Source: Bradyrhizobium sp. Ai1a-2 (lineage in GTDB: Bacteria; Pseudomonadota; Alphaproteobacteria; Rhizobiales; Xanthobacteraceae). Taken from it: 64,000 nucleotides of DNA. The stretch spans positions 1 through 64,000 of the forward strand of contig NZ_AUEZ01000039.1 of NCBI RefSeq assembly GCF_000426245.1, in the 5' to 3' direction. Shown one piece after another: positions 42,726-51,549 of this stretch. The notes under the pieces are model-generated. The model was not told where the DNA came from. It saw nothing but the letters and a program-made list of their open reading frames with translations, and searched no databases. The number at the start of each line of letters is the position of its first letter. The stretch's first letter is position 1. The translations under genes and the position numbers were made by a program.

Positions 42726-44252
42726 ATGACCACCATCTGGAGCCGCAAATCGGCGGCGGACCTCGCCGCTGAAGATGACACCAAGGTGGGTTCGATGAGG
42801 CGCACGCTGTCGGCAGCCGATCTGACCGCGTTGGGGGTCGGCGTCGTCATCGGCGCGGGAATTTTCGTGGTAACCGGGCATGCGGCGGCAGAGAACGCTG
42901 GGCCGGCGGTGGTGCTCTCGTTTCTGTTCGGCGGCATCGCCTGTGCGTTCACCGCGCTGTGTTACGCCGAAATGGCCGCGATCGTTCCGGTCAGCGGCGG
43001 TGCTTACACCTACGCCTATGCGACGCTGGGCGAGCTGGTGGCCTGGATCATCGGCTGGGACTTGATCCTCGAATACCTGATGGGCGGCGCTACGATCGCG
43101 ATCGGCTGGTCCGGCTATGTTGTCAGCTTTGCCCGGGATTTCGGCCTCGACCTTCCGGCACGCTTCGCCACCGCACCGCTTGCCTACGACGCGGTATCGC
43201 ACACATGGGCGTTGACCGGTGCCATTGTGAACGTGCCGGCGATGGTCGTGGTTATCCTCGTCGGCTCGCTGCTGGTGACAGGCATCCGGGAAACGTGCCG
43301 CTTCAACAACGTCATCGTCGCGGTCAAGCTGATCGTCATAGGGCTGTTCATCGTCTGCGCCGCACCCGCGATCAACACGGCGCATTGGGTGACGCCGGTC
43401 AATCCCTCGGGCGCTTTCATCCCGCCCAATGCCGGCACGGGCATTTTCGGTTGGTCGGGAGTGGCGCGCGGCGCGGCCCTGATATTCTTCGCCTACATCG
43501 GATTCGATGCCGTCTCCACGGCGGCGCAGGAAACCAGGAATCCAAGGCGCGACATCCCGATCGGCATTTTGGGTTCTCTTGCGATCTGTACGGCGATCTA
43601 CGTGGCCGTTGGCTTCGTGCTGACGGGCATCGTGCCGTTCGATAGATTGAACGTGCCCGATCCGATCGCGGTCGGCATCGACGCCGCCGGGATAGGCTGG
43701 CTCGGGCCCTTGATCAAGCTCGGGATCATCTTCGGTCTCACCTCTGGTATTCTCGCGGTTCTGTTGGCGCAGCCGCGGGTCTTCCGCGCCATGGCCCATG
43801 ATGGTCTGCTGCCACCGGGAGCGGCAAAGATCCATCCGAAGCTTGGCACACCCTACGTCGCGACAATCTCGACCGGTCTCGTCGTGGCGGTCCTTGCGGC
43901 GCTGTTGCCGATCGGCTTTGTTGCCGAACTCGTCAGCATCGGAACGTTGTTTGCGTTCGCTGTCGTCTGTCTCGGCGTTCTGGTGCTGCGCATCACCGAG
44001 CCAAACCTGCACCGTCCCTTTCGCGCGCCGGCGATCTGGCTCGTTGCACCGGCGGGAGTCGGGACCTCGCTTCTCCTGATGCTGGGGCTGCCGCTCGACA
44101 CCTGGATCAGGCTCGCCGTGTGGTTGGTCATCGGCCTGCTGATCTACTTCGCCTACGGCGCAAGGCGCAGTCGGCTCGTCATGCGGTCACCGGTGGAACG
44201 GCTCCAAAGCCAGTGGCGGAAGGACGATCGAGCGTCTTCGCGGCTACGATAG
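42726..44252 (+). CDS. APC-superfamily amino-acid permease
   Basis: The ~508-residue inner-membrane transporter has 12 or more transmembrane helices. GVGVVIGAGIFVVTGHAA is the unwound first helix that binds the substrate, VPVSGGAYTYAYATLGE and FAYIGFDAVSTAAQETRNPRRDIP are hallmark CAT/YhdG blocks. I chose MTTIWSRKSAADL (ATG 42726); GTG 42690 adds 12 residues. It is convergent with an ALDH7-type gene, and basic amino-acid uptake is plausible but unproven. Confidence 0.89.
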   Translation: MTTIWSRKSAADLAAEDDTKVGSMRRTLSAADLTALGVGVVIGAGIFVVTGHAAAENAGPAVVLSFLFGGIACAFTALCYAEMAAIVPVSGGAYTYAYATLGELVAWIIGWDLILEYLMGGATIAIGWSGYVVSFARDFGLDLPARFATAPLAYDAVSHTWALTGAIVNVPAMVVVILVGSLLVTGIRETCRFNNVIVAVKLIVIGLFIVCAAPAINTAHWVTPVNPSGAFIPPNAGTGIFGWSGVARGAALIFFAYIGFDAVSTAAQETRNPRRDIPIGILGSLAICTAIYVAVGFVLTGIVPFDRLNVPDPIAVGIDAAGIGWLGPLIKLGIIFGLTSGILAVLLAQPRVFRAMAHDGLLPPGAAKIHPKLGTPYVATISTGLVVAVLAALLPIGFVAELVSIGTLFAFAVVCLGVLVLRITEPNLHRPFRAPAIWLVAPAGVGTSLLLMLGLPLDTWIRLAVWLVIGLLIYFAYGARRSRLVMRSPVERLQSQWRKDDRASSRLR

Positions 44253-44269
44253 GCGCCGTCAGCTGAGCC

Positions 44270-45802
44270 TTACCCGACGTCGAACTTGACACCCTGCGCC
44301 AATGGCAGTTCGCGCGAATAGTTGATGGTGTTGGTCGCCCGTCTCATGTAGCCGCGCCACGCGTCGGATCCGGATTCGCGGCCGCCGCCGGTTTCCTTCT
44401 CGCCGCCGAACGCGCCGCCGATCTCGGCGCCCGACGGGCCGATATTGACGTTGGCGATGCCGCAATCCGAGCCGAGCGCGGACAGGAAGGTCTCGGCCTC
44501 CCGGATGTCGGTCGTGAAGATCGACGATGCGAGCCCCTGGGGCACCGCATTGTGGCTCGCAATCGCCTCGGCAAGATCGCGGTAGCGCATCACGTAGAGG
44601 ATGGGCGCGAACGTCTCGCGCGCCACCGGCCCGGTTTGGGACGGCATCTCGACCAGGGCGGGGGCGACGTAATAAGCGCTGGGGGATTGATGATCCACGC
44701 GGGTCCCGCCATGCACCTTGCCGCCGAGCGAGGTTGCCTCATCCAGTGCGCGGCCCATCGCCTCGAAGGCGGCCGCATCGATCAGCGGGCCGACCAGGGT
44801 GAGCGGCTCGCGCGGGTCGCCGATGCTGACCGAACGATAGACGCGGCTGAGCTTCTGCACGAAACCATCGGCGATGCTTTCGTGCACGAACAGACGGCGC
44901 AGCGAGGTGCATCGCTGGCCGGCGGTGCCCATCGCGGAGAACGCGATGCTGCGCAAAGCGAGATCCTGATCGGCCGAGGGCGTCACGATCGCGGCATTGT
45001 TGCCGCCGAGCTCGAGAATGGCCCGGCCAAAGCGCGCGGCGACGCGCCGGCCCACCTGCTTGCCCATCCGCGTCGATCCGGTCGCTGACAGGACGGCGAC
45101 ATCGGGATGATCGACCATCACCTCGCCGACCGTGCGGTCGCCCTGCACCAGTTCGGCGAGACCTTGCGGCGCGTCACCGAAACGCGCGAGCGCGCGTTCG
45201 ACGATCGCCTGTACCGCGCAGGCGGTCAGCGGTGTCTTCTCCGAGGGTTTCCATACCACGGCGTTGCCGCACACCAGCGCGAGCGCCGCATTCCAGCACC
45301 ACACGGCAACCGGAAAGTTGAACGCCGTGATGATGCCGCACACGCCGGCCGGATGCCAGGTCTCCATCATCCGATGACCGGGACGTTCGGAGGCGATCGT
45401 CAATCCATAAAGCTGGCGCGACAGCCCGACGGCGAAGTCGCAGATGTCGATCATCTCCTGCACCTCTCCGAGGCCCTCGGAGAGAATTTTGCCGGCCTCG
45501 ATCGTCACCAGCCGCCCGAGCAGTTCTTTCGAGCTGCGCAGCTCCTCGCCGAGGAGGCGCACCAGTTCGCCGCGGCGTGGGGCAGGGACGGTACGCCACG
45601 CCAGAAACGCACTCCGCGCACGGGCAATCGCCGCGCGCGTGTCGTCATCGCTTCCAGGCCTGAGACGCCCGATGACCCCGCCGTCAATCGGTGAGCGGGC
45701 GATGAGCCCACCGTCCGTGACGAAGGCTGGCAGTGCCCCCAGCTTCGTCAGGAGATCGATGGCTTCTTTGGCAACGACGGACTTTGGCGCGGAACTGCTC
45801 AT
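44270..45802 (-). CDS. ALDH7-type aldehyde dehydrogenase (alpha-aminoadipate semialdehyde/piperideine-6-carboxylate dehydrogenase)
   Basis: This 510-residue NAD(P)-dependent dehydrogenase has the general base E264 (LELGGNNA) and the nucleophile C298 (AGQRCTSLRR). The C-terminal signature GAEIGGAFGGEK-TGGGRESGSDAWRGYMRR is specific to the ALDH7/antiquitin group, which oxidises alpha-aminoadipate semialdehyde in lysine degradation. The neighbouring convergent amino-acid permease fits a lysine-uptake or catabolism role. Other genes of the pathway are not seen. Confidence 0.9.
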   Translation of the reverse strand: MSSSAPKSVVAKEAIDLLTKLGALPAFVTDGGLIARSPIDGGVIGRLRPGSDDDTRAAIARARSAFLAWRTVPAPRRGELVRLLGEELRSSKELLGRLVTIEAGKILSEGLGEVQEMIDICDFAVGLSRQLYGLTIASERPGHRMMETWHPAGVCGIITAFNFPVAVWCWNAALALVCGNAVVWKPSEKTPLTACAVQAIVERALARFGDAPQGLAELVQGDRTVGEVMVDHPDVAVLSATGSTRMGKQVGRRVAARFGRAILELGGNNAAIVTPSADQDLALRSIAFSAMGTAGQRCTSLRRLFVHESIADGFVQKLSRVYRSVSIGDPREPLTLVGPLIDAAAFEAMGRALDEATSLGGKVHGGTRVDHQSPSAYYVAPALVEMPSQTGPVARETFAPILYVMRYRDLAEAIASHNAVPQGLASSIFTTDIREAETFLSALGSDCGIANVNIGPSGAEIGGAFGGEKETGGGRESGSDAWRGYMRRATNTINYSRELPLAQGVKFDVG

Positions 45803-45888
45803 GGCGGATGTCCTCGGATCAGCGGCCGCGCATGCAAGCGCCCGCTCGATCCGCTAGCAAGTCCCGCAAGCGCTCGTCCGCTTCAAGT

Positions 45889-45926
45889 CACCCACCCGCC
45901 ACGCGAAGAAACTTCGCGGGGCGGTG
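45889..45926. terminator. Hairpin between methyltransferase and aldehyde dehydrogenase genes
   Basis: CCACCCGCCACGCGAAG and CTTCGCGGGGCGGTGG pair with few mismatches around AAA, downstream of the minus-strand methyltransferase start-to-stop region (just past its 3' end is 45942). It is in the 140-bp gap and may act as an RNA 3'-end or repeat element. Confidence 0.4.
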
Positions 45927-45941
45927 GTACGCGCTGCGCTG

Positions 45942-47000
45942 TTATGGCCGTGCTTCCAGGATCAGGTTGAACGGCGTTTCGGTGGCGCGGCGGAACCGGG
46001 TGAAGCCGGCCTCGCGGGCAATCTCGCGCAGCCTGGCCTCGCCGGCCTGCGCGCCCAGGGCGAGCCCCACCTCCTGGTCGAGGGAGGCCGGCGTGCAGAC
46101 CATGGTCGAAGCCGCATAATAGACCCGCCCGATCGGATTGAGATTGTCCTCCAGCCGGTCGTTGGCGAAGGGCTCGACCAGCATGCAGGTGCCGTCCTTG
46201 GCCATGGTGCTGCGGGTATGCTTGAGTGCACCGACCGGATCGCCCATGTCGTGCAGGCAATCGAAGAAGCAAACGAGGTCGTAGCCATTTGCCGGAAACG
46301 TCTTTGCGGTGTGGGTCTCGAAGGTCATGCGATCCGACAATCCTGCATCTCGCGTCTGCTCGCGTGCGGCCTGGACCGAGCCCTCGTGATAGTCGAACCC
46401 GAAGAATGTGGATTTCGGGAACGCCTCCGCCATCAGCCGGGTCGATATGCCGTGGCCGCAACCGACATCGGCGACCTTGGCGCCCCGCTTCATCTTGTCG
46501 ACGACGCCCTCCAGCGCCGGCAGCCATTCCTGCACCAGATGATGCTTGTAGCCGGTGCGGAAGAAGCGCGCCGTTCCGCAGAACAGGCATTCGCTGCGCT
46601 TGTTCCAACCGACGCCCTTGCCGGTCTTGAACGCGTCGGAGATCTTGGCCTCGTCGAGGAATGTCGCCGCCACGACGTTGCCGACCGCGCCCAGGAAAAC
46701 CGGGCTCTCGTCGTCAGCTAGCGCCATGGCCTGTTCCGGCAGCATCGAGAATTTTCCCGATGCGGTGTCATATTCGACGTAGCCCGAGGCCGCTTGTGCC
46801 GACAACCATTCGCGTACATAGCGCTCCGCGGTGCCTGTCGCTTTCGCCAGCTCGGAAGAGTTCATCGGTCCCTTCTCGGCTAACGCCTTGTAGAGGCCGA
46901 GCCTGTCGCCGATCAGCATCAGCGACGCGTTCATGGCGGCGCCGATGTCACCAATCATCTTACCCATGAAAGAGTTCAGGCGGTCATTATCAACTTCCAT
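45942..47000 (-). CDS. Class I SAM-dependent methyltransferase with N-terminal dimerisation/winged-helix domain
   Basis: The 352-residue protein has an N-terminal helical winged-helix region (MLIGDRLGLYKALAEKGPMNSSELAKATG), as in O-methyltransferase dimers. A Rossmann SAM-binding domain follows with VADVGCGHG (176-184), FGFDYHEGSV and LVCFFDCLHDMGDP. It resembles the rv2258c-like methyltransferases. Substrate unknown. It is followed on the same strand by empty sequence and the ALDH gene beyond. Confidence 0.86.
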   Translation of the reverse strand: MEVDNDRLNSFMGKMIGDIGAAMNASLMLIGDRLGLYKALAEKGPMNSSELAKATGTAERYVREWLSAQAASGYVEYDTASGKFSMLPEQAMALADDESPVFLGAVGNVVAATFLDEAKISDAFKTGKGVGWNKRSECLFCGTARFFRTGYKHHLVQEWLPALEGVVDKMKRGAKVADVGCGHGISTRLMAEAFPKSTFFGFDYHEGSVQAAREQTRDAGLSDRMTFETHTAKTFPANGYDLVCFFDCLHDMGDPVGALKHTRSTMAKDGTCMLVEPFANDRLEDNLNPIGRVYYAASTMVCTPASLDQEVGLALGAQAGEARLREIAREAGFTRFRRATETPFNLILEARP

Positions 47001-47241
47001 GATATGTCTCCATCGAAATTGTTTTCACCGAATCCTGTCACCTTAACGCTGCGGAAGCGGACATTGCAGGATGCAAGACCGCCTCATCGCAGCGCGAGGT
47101 GATGGTATGGCCGTTTTGGTGTGAAGAGTGAGGCATAACGTCTCACGATGGCCAGATTGCCGTCACAAGCGCGCGAGCGGAAGCGCATGGCAGCGAGGCT
47201 GACGGATGTTCGCCGGCCGCACCGCCATGCACCGTTTCGCA

Positions 47242-47607
47242 TCACGCGCCCTGCGGCACCTGGTCGAGGAAGCCCGTGATGCTCTTGATGCGGCCGTCCT
47301 TCAGCACCGCGAAGTCCGTGCCCTTGATCGGGCTGTCGGTACCGTCGGGACCGAGCCCCCAGGAAAAGCGGAGATAGTCGCCGAAACCGTTGGGTTCGCC
47401 GATCAGCTTGAACTTGAACGCCGGAAATTTTTCCTGGACGCCCGATATCAGCGCATCGACGCCTTCGTGGCCGTCGCCGCTCATCAGCGGATCGACATAG
47501 CGGGCATCGGCGGTCCAGTTCTCGGCCAGCATCTCGCGGCGCCGGCTCGGCGTGCGCTCGTTCCAAAGTTCGATATAGCGGCTTGCGATGGTCTTGTGGT
47601 CGGTCAT
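47242..47607 (-). CDS. SnoaL/NTF2-like nuclear transport factor family protein
   Basis: The 121-residue cone-shaped alpha+beta fold has IASRYIELWNERTPSRRREMLAENWT, YVDPLMSGDGHEGVDALI, a beta-sheet core and the closing IKSITGFLDQVP. Members bind or isomerise small hydrophobic ligands. No catalytic assignment is possible. It is a single gene, followed by 240 bp with no recognised feature before the methyltransferase start. Confidence 0.85.
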   Translation of the reverse strand: MTDHKTIASRYIELWNERTPSRRREMLAENWTADARYVDPLMSGDGHEGVDALISGVQEKFPAFKFKLIGEPNGFGDYLRFSWGLGPDGTDSPIKGTDFAVLKDGRIKSITGFLDQVPQGA

Positions 47608-47799
47608 CTTGCTCTCCTTCGCGTCTCGCCGAATGGATCGGCTGCCGCGGACTATCGGATGTCGGCGTGAGCTAATCGATTACCTCCGAGGTCATCACCT
47701 GCTGCCTGGAAATCGACAGCGGACGAAACCCGATGAGGTGCCGGTCGTTGGTCTCGCACGAGATCGCGCATGCGGCGCCGGCCGGTTTCGTCGCGTCGC

Positions 47800-47813
47800 T
47801 TGATCTCGGTCAA
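47800..47813. promoter_or_regulatory. FixK/FNR-type box upstream of uspA
   Basis: TTGATCTCGGTCAA departs from TTGAT-N4-ATCAA at one position. It ends 61 bp before the start of the universal stress protein gene, a suitable position for activation. Confidence 0.7.
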
Positions 47814-47874
47814 TGGTGATGACCTGACGATGCGGGACAAACCCTCCGTCATCCCGGATTATCGGAGCGTGGTT

Positions 47875-48696
47875 ATGAGCCTTGCCAACGTCATGGTGTA
47901 CGTCGATCCCCAGCAGCAGGAAGAGGGACAGATCCGTGTCGCGGAAGCCATCGCGACCAGGTTCGGGGCATCGATCATCGGCGTCTCCGCCTTCGCCATC
48001 GAGCCGCCCTTCGTTGCCGAAGGCGTGGTGATCGCAGAGACCACGAAGGCCGATGTCGATCGGATGCAGGCGGACGTCGCCGCGAAAGAGCAATGGTTCA
48101 GGAAAGTCGTCGGCCTGGCAAAGGAGAAGGTCGAGTGGCGCTGGGGCGTTGAATATCCGACCGTGTTCCTGGCCGCGCAGGCAAGGGCCGCGGATCTCGT
48201 GGTCATGAAACGCAAGCAATTGGGCGAGGACTATTATCACTACATCGATTCAGCAGAGGCGATGCTGCGGATGGGCCGGCCCATTCTCTCGGTGCCGGAC
48301 GGGATGACGGAGCTGTCGGCCGACCGCATCGTGGTCGGCTGGAAGGACACCCGTGAGGCGCGGCTGGCGGTGCATGATGCGCTGCCGTTCCTCGCCAGGG
48401 CGTCGCGGGTGACCGTCGTCGAGCTCTGCACTTCGGACCAGCAGGACGCCGCGCGGCTCCGTGTGCGCGACGTCGCAAACTATCTCGAACGCCACGGCGC
48501 GCACTGCCAATGCGAAGTTCGCGTGCATACGGCCGAAGCCGATGCCCGATACCTGATCCGGTTCGCAAGGGAAGAGCGGGCGGATTTGATCGTCACCGGC
48601 GGCTATGGCCACAGCCGGCTCGGCGAATGGATGTTCGGTGGCATGACCCGCGGCCTGCTGCAGGAGGCCCCGATCTGCCTCATGATGTCGCATTAG
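47875..48696 (+). CDS. Universal stress protein (tandem UspA domains)
   Basis: This 273-residue protein has two UspA repeats (about 1-140 and 145-273). The second carries the ATP-type loop GGYGHSRLGEWMFGGMTRG, while the first is divergent. GGAG precedes ATG 47875; the frame is open upstream through the FixK box and is unlikely to be used. Its stop TAG (48694-48696) lies in the end of an R7 repeat. Such tandem USPs are commonly induced in low oxygen or stationary phase. Confidence 0.9.
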   Translation: MSLANVMVYVDPQQQEEGQIRVAEAIATRFGASIIGVSAFAIEPPFVAEGVVIAETTKADVDRMQADVAAKEQWFRKVVGLAKEKVEWRWGVEYPTVFLAAQARAADLVVMKRKQLGEDYYHYIDSAEAMLRMGRPILSVPDGMTELSADRIVVGWKDTREARLAVHDALPFLARASRVTVVELCTSDQQDAARLRVRDVANYLERHGAHCQCEVRVHTAEADARYLIRFAREERADLIVTGGYGHSRLGEWMFGGMTRGLLQEAPICLMMSH

Positions 48697-48799
48697 AGGG
48701 TTTTCGAGCGAAGTGGACACCGGTTCGCGTAAAGAAGACGCGTCAATACGAGAATCCAGAGTGTCGGTTCTGACTAAATCAGAAGCGAAAATGCTCTAG
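48694..48799. repeat. Dispersed palindromic repeat R7 supplying two stop codons
   Basis: TAGAGGGTTTTCGAGCGAAG begins the element and CGAAAATGCTCTAGA closes it. Its left TAG is the uspA stop (48694-48696) and its right CTA is the chaB stop (48796-48798, minus strand). Compare 61965-62069, the most regular copy. Confidence 0.8.
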
Positions 48800-49014
48800 A
48801 AGATTTGGGATTTCGGGAGCCAATGATCGCCTACCTTCTCATAGGATCGCTTCACCGCCGCCCAGGCGGTCCGGTGTGCGATCTCCTCTTGCCGGCTGTC
48901 TCCCGCATTCGCGGCAAAGGAATGGTTGAAGGCTTCGCGATAAATGTCTTGCGCATGCGGAGGCAAATGGCTGCGAACCGGAAAAGGAAGATCTGCATTC
49001 GAGCGATAGGGCAT
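48796..49014 (-). CDS. chaB: ChaB-family protein
   Basis: A 72-residue protein matching ChaB from end to end: MPYRSNADLPFPVRSHLPPHAQDIYREAFNHSF, then a helix ending HRTAWAAVKRSYEKVG. ChaB is named as a regulator of the ChaA cation antiporter; its mechanism is unclear. AAGGAG precedes ATG 49014. A FixK-type box lies 103 bp upstream, shared with the divergent PhaC-like gene. Confidence 0.9.
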   Translation of the reverse strand: MPYRSNADLPFPVRSHLPPHAQDIYREAFNHSFAANAGDSRQEEIAHRTAWAAVKRSYEKVGDHWLPKSQIF

Positions 49015-49116
49015 GGAGAACTCCTTCGACCAGCCCCCTTGGCCGGCACCGCAATTCCTTGCGCGGGTGCGTTCCTCGCCGAAATGGAGCTAATATAGCA
49101 GTCCTGCGTTTGGTGC

Positions 49117-49130
49117 TTGATCGAGGTCAA
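49117..49130. promoter_or_regulatory. FixK/FNR-type box between chaB and PhaC-like gene
   Basis: TTGATCGAGGTCAA departs at one position from the palindromic consensus. It ends 51 bp before the GTG start of the PhaC-like gene. Confidence 0.72.
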
Positions 49131-49181
49131 ACCTTCCGCCGCTGCCTGCCTGACCATGGCGCCGGCGAGCAAAAGGGGTGA

Positions 49182-50342
49182 GTGAGCTTGAGCGAGAAGC
49201 TTGAACGGCCGGAAGAGAAGCCGAGCGCCGACACTGATTGGGCGGTGCAGACACTGCTATGGCCAATGGCGGCTACGCGATTGGCGCTGGAAGCCTATCT
49301 GCATTGGTTCGCTCATCGCGAGCCGACGCCGCCCGAACAGCAGAGCGAACCGCCGCTGTCCTGGACGACGCCGAACGTGATCGCGTTGCAGCTTGCTTCG
49401 ATGCGGCTGCGGGATTTTTCACGCAAGGAGACAGGCCAGCCGCTTCTGATCTGCGCCCCCTTTTCGCTGCACGAGGCCCTGATCGCCGATTTCGCGCCTG
49501 GCCACAGCCTAGTGGAGGCGCTGCAACAGGGCGGCTTGGATCGCATCTATGTCACCGACTGGTGCTCGGCCAAGCCTGAGATGCGCTATCTCTCGATCGA
49601 CAGCTATCTCGCCGATCTCAATGTGGCGGTCGATGACATCGGCGCACCGGTCGATCTCATCGGCCTGTGCCAGGGTGGATGGCTGTCGCTGGTCTATGCC
49701 GCCCGTTTTCCGCACAAGGTGCGGCGGCTCGTGCTCGCCGGTGCGCCGGTCGACGTCTCCGCGCCCTCGGAGCTGTCGCGGATGGTGGCGAGTGTGCCCA
49801 AGGAAGCGTTCGACGAATTGGTGCACCAGGGAGAGGGCATCATCAGCGGCAGGCATACGCTTCGGTTCTGGAGCATGCCGGTCACCCTGCATGATGTTGC
49901 GGCGGCATTGCAGAGGGATGTCGCCGATGGATCGGAGCAGGGCAATGCGCTGTTGGCTCGTTTCGAGCGCTGGGATCGCGAGGTGCTGGATCTGCCGGGT
50001 ACCTTTTATCTCGAGGCTACCAACTGGATCTTCCGCGAGAACCGGATCGCCGAGGGACGCTTCATCGCGCTTGGCCGCCAGATCGATCTCGCCGAGGTGA
50101 CGGTGCCGGTTTTCCTGCTGGCAGGCGAGAGGGATATTGTCGTCCCGCTCGATCAGGCGCTTGCCACGGCGCGCCTGCTCGGCACGCCGCCACAACGGCT
50201 GGAACAAGCCTCCGAGCCGTGCGGTCATCTCGGTCTTTTCATGGGGCGCGAGAGCCTGGGCCGCTCATGGCGCCGGATCATCCACTGGCTCCAGGCCGGT
50301 GGTGACGACATCGCGGAGCTAAGGCCCAAGATCCGTGCGTGA
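49182..50342 (+). CDS. PhaC-like alpha/beta hydrolase with Cys nucleophile
   Basis: The 386-residue protein has an alpha/beta-hydrolase fold with nucleophile elbow GLCQGG (C163). A Cys in this place is the mark of polyhydroxyalkanoate synthases, whereas most hydrolases have Ser. D318 (LAGERDIVVP) and H349 (PCGHLGLF) complete the triad. It is shorter than class I PhaC (~580 residues), with a reduced N-terminal helical region. It may polymerise or hydrolyse a hydroxyacyl substrate. GTG 49182 is preceded by AGGGG. A FixK-type box is upstream. Confidence 0.82.
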   Translation: MSLSEKLERPEEKPSADTDWAVQTLLWPMAATRLALEAYLHWFAHREPTPPEQQSEPPLSWTTPNVIALQLASMRLRDFSRKETGQPLLICAPFSLHEALIADFAPGHSLVEALQQGGLDRIYVTDWCSAKPEMRYLSIDSYLADLNVAVDDIGAPVDLIGLCQGGWLSLVYAARFPHKVRRLVLAGAPVDVSAPSELSRMVASVPKEAFDELVHQGEGIISGRHTLRFWSMPVTLHDVAAALQRDVADGSEQGNALLARFERWDREVLDLPGTFYLEATNWIFRENRIAEGRFIALGRQIDLAEVTVPVFLLAGERDIVVPLDQALATARLLGTPPQRLEQASEPCGHLGLFMGRESLGRSWRRIIHWLQAGGDDIAELRPKIRA

Positions 50343-50369
50343 ACCGCAAGCCTTCAGCGGGAAGCAGCG

Positions 50370-50573
50370 CTAGCGCAACTCGGCCACGGTGAGTGGGCGC
50401 ATCGCATTGGACGCGGCTATACGCTGAACGGTGGGCTGCCGGTGCGAAGCTTCGATCCGCTCGCTGCTTCGGCCATGAGCCGCCAGCAGAATGATCGCGA
50501 CCGCGGCAGCGGCACCAAGCGCAATGATCTTGCGATGGGTGCCACGATCCGCGCTGGTCAATGAATGGTTCAT
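50370..50573 (-). CDS. Small single-pass membrane protein (hypothetical)
   Basis: The 67-residue protein has one transmembrane helix (about residues 16-33, IIALGAAAAVAIILLAAHG) and a periplasmic or cytoplasmic polar tail. GAGG precedes ATG 50573. It lies downstream of the Crp/Fnr gene on the same strand, 26 bp from its stop, and may be co-transcribed. Function unknown. Confidence 0.65.
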   Translation of the reverse strand: MNHSLTSADRGTHRKIIALGAAAAVAIILLAAHGRSSERIEASHRQPTVQRIAASNAMRPLTVAELR

Positions 50574-50599
50574 GGCACACCTCGGTCGATTCCATCCGG

Positions 50600-51274
50600 T
50601 CAGGCGTTCAGGCGGTTCAACGCGGCGCGGTTCCGCAATTCGATCCGGCGCGAGGTCGGCAGCGCGATGGCGCCGGACTGTTCCAACTGAGTGAAGGTGC
50701 GAGACACGGTCTCGATGGTCAGGCCGAGGTAGTCGGCAATGTCCTGGCGCGACATTGCAAGTTCGATCGACGTCGTGCTCGCGGTGCGGCGGGCGATATC
50801 GAGCAGGAATCCCGCGACCCGCTCCTCCGCGGTCTTGATCAGGAGCAGCATGTGGTTGCGGAAGCGCTGCAATTCACGCGTGGTGGCATCCCAAAGCTGC
50901 TGCGCCAGATCCCTCTCGCGCTCGGCACGCAGCATCACCGCGCTGCGCTTGATGATCAGGACCTGGGCCCCGTTCACAGACTCGGCGGAAGAGGAGTGCG
51001 TTTCGCCCGCCTCAAAGCCGAAGATGTCGCCCGGCAGATAGAAACCGCCGATCTGGCGCCGGCCGTCTTCCAGCATCTTGTAGGTGCGGACGGTGCCGGA
51101 GACCACCTGATAGAGATATTCGGCTTCGTCACCTTCCCCGTAGATTTCGGCATTGCGCGCGTATTGGAAGGGCGTGCCCATCAGCGCAAGCGGCCCCTGC
51201 ATGGCCGGGCTTCCGAGACGGTGCGGCGTGCTCGCGGCTTGGCGGAGGACGGTGCGGGAAGCTTCGGTGTACAT
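50600..51274 (-). CDS. Crp/Fnr-family regulator, FixK-type (no iron-sulfur cysteines)
   Basis: The 224-residue regulator has an N-terminal cNMP-binding beta-roll (AEIYGEGDEAEYLYQVVSGTVRTYKML, YLPGDIFGFE) and a C-terminal winged helix with SRQDIADYLGLTIETVSRTF. The E..SR recognition residues are those that read TTGAT-N4-ATCAA. There is no cysteine anywhere, so it cannot hold an Fnr-type cluster and resembles FixK. Five matching boxes flank neighbouring genes. AAGGAG precedes ATG 51274. What activates it is not evident here. Confidence 0.9.
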   Translation of the reverse strand: MYTEASRTVLRQAASTPHRLGSPAMQGPLALMGTPFQYARNAEIYGEGDEAEYLYQVVSGTVRTYKMLEDGRRQIGGFYLPGDIFGFEAGETHSSSAESVNGAQVLIIKRSAVMLRAERERDLAQQLWDATTRELQRFRNHMLLLIKTAEERVAGFLLDIARRTASTTSIELAMSRQDIADYLGLTIETVSRTFTQLEQSGAIALPTSRRIELRNRAALNRLNA

Positions 51275-51549
51275 GGCGGGCTCCTTCAAATCATCTGATG
51301 GAGCCAGAGTGCCTGCTCGCACCGCGCCTGAAAATTCGGAGTCCTTCCCTAAGGAAGATTACGGAGGGAATACGATTCCTTACCGTCGTAACAAGCAGAG
51401 CTGCGCGTCAGCACGAAGGGCGAACAGCAACGAAATGATCGAGCCAGTCAGTCCATAATTCTTTGTGAATTGAGTTGGCACCGTAGTTCGAGCGGTTAGG
51501 TAAAGTGGCTCCAAAGTGGCCGATGAGCGTGCCGGAGGGAGCAATACGG

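Noticed and set aside
42684..44012. 442-codon minus-strand frame across the permease
   Set aside because: Composition is typical of an antisense shadow of a membrane protein; no similarity.
47084..47566. 160-codon minus-strand frame overlapping the SnoaL-like gene
   Set aside because: It overlaps the conserved NTF2-like frame out of phase and shows no domain.
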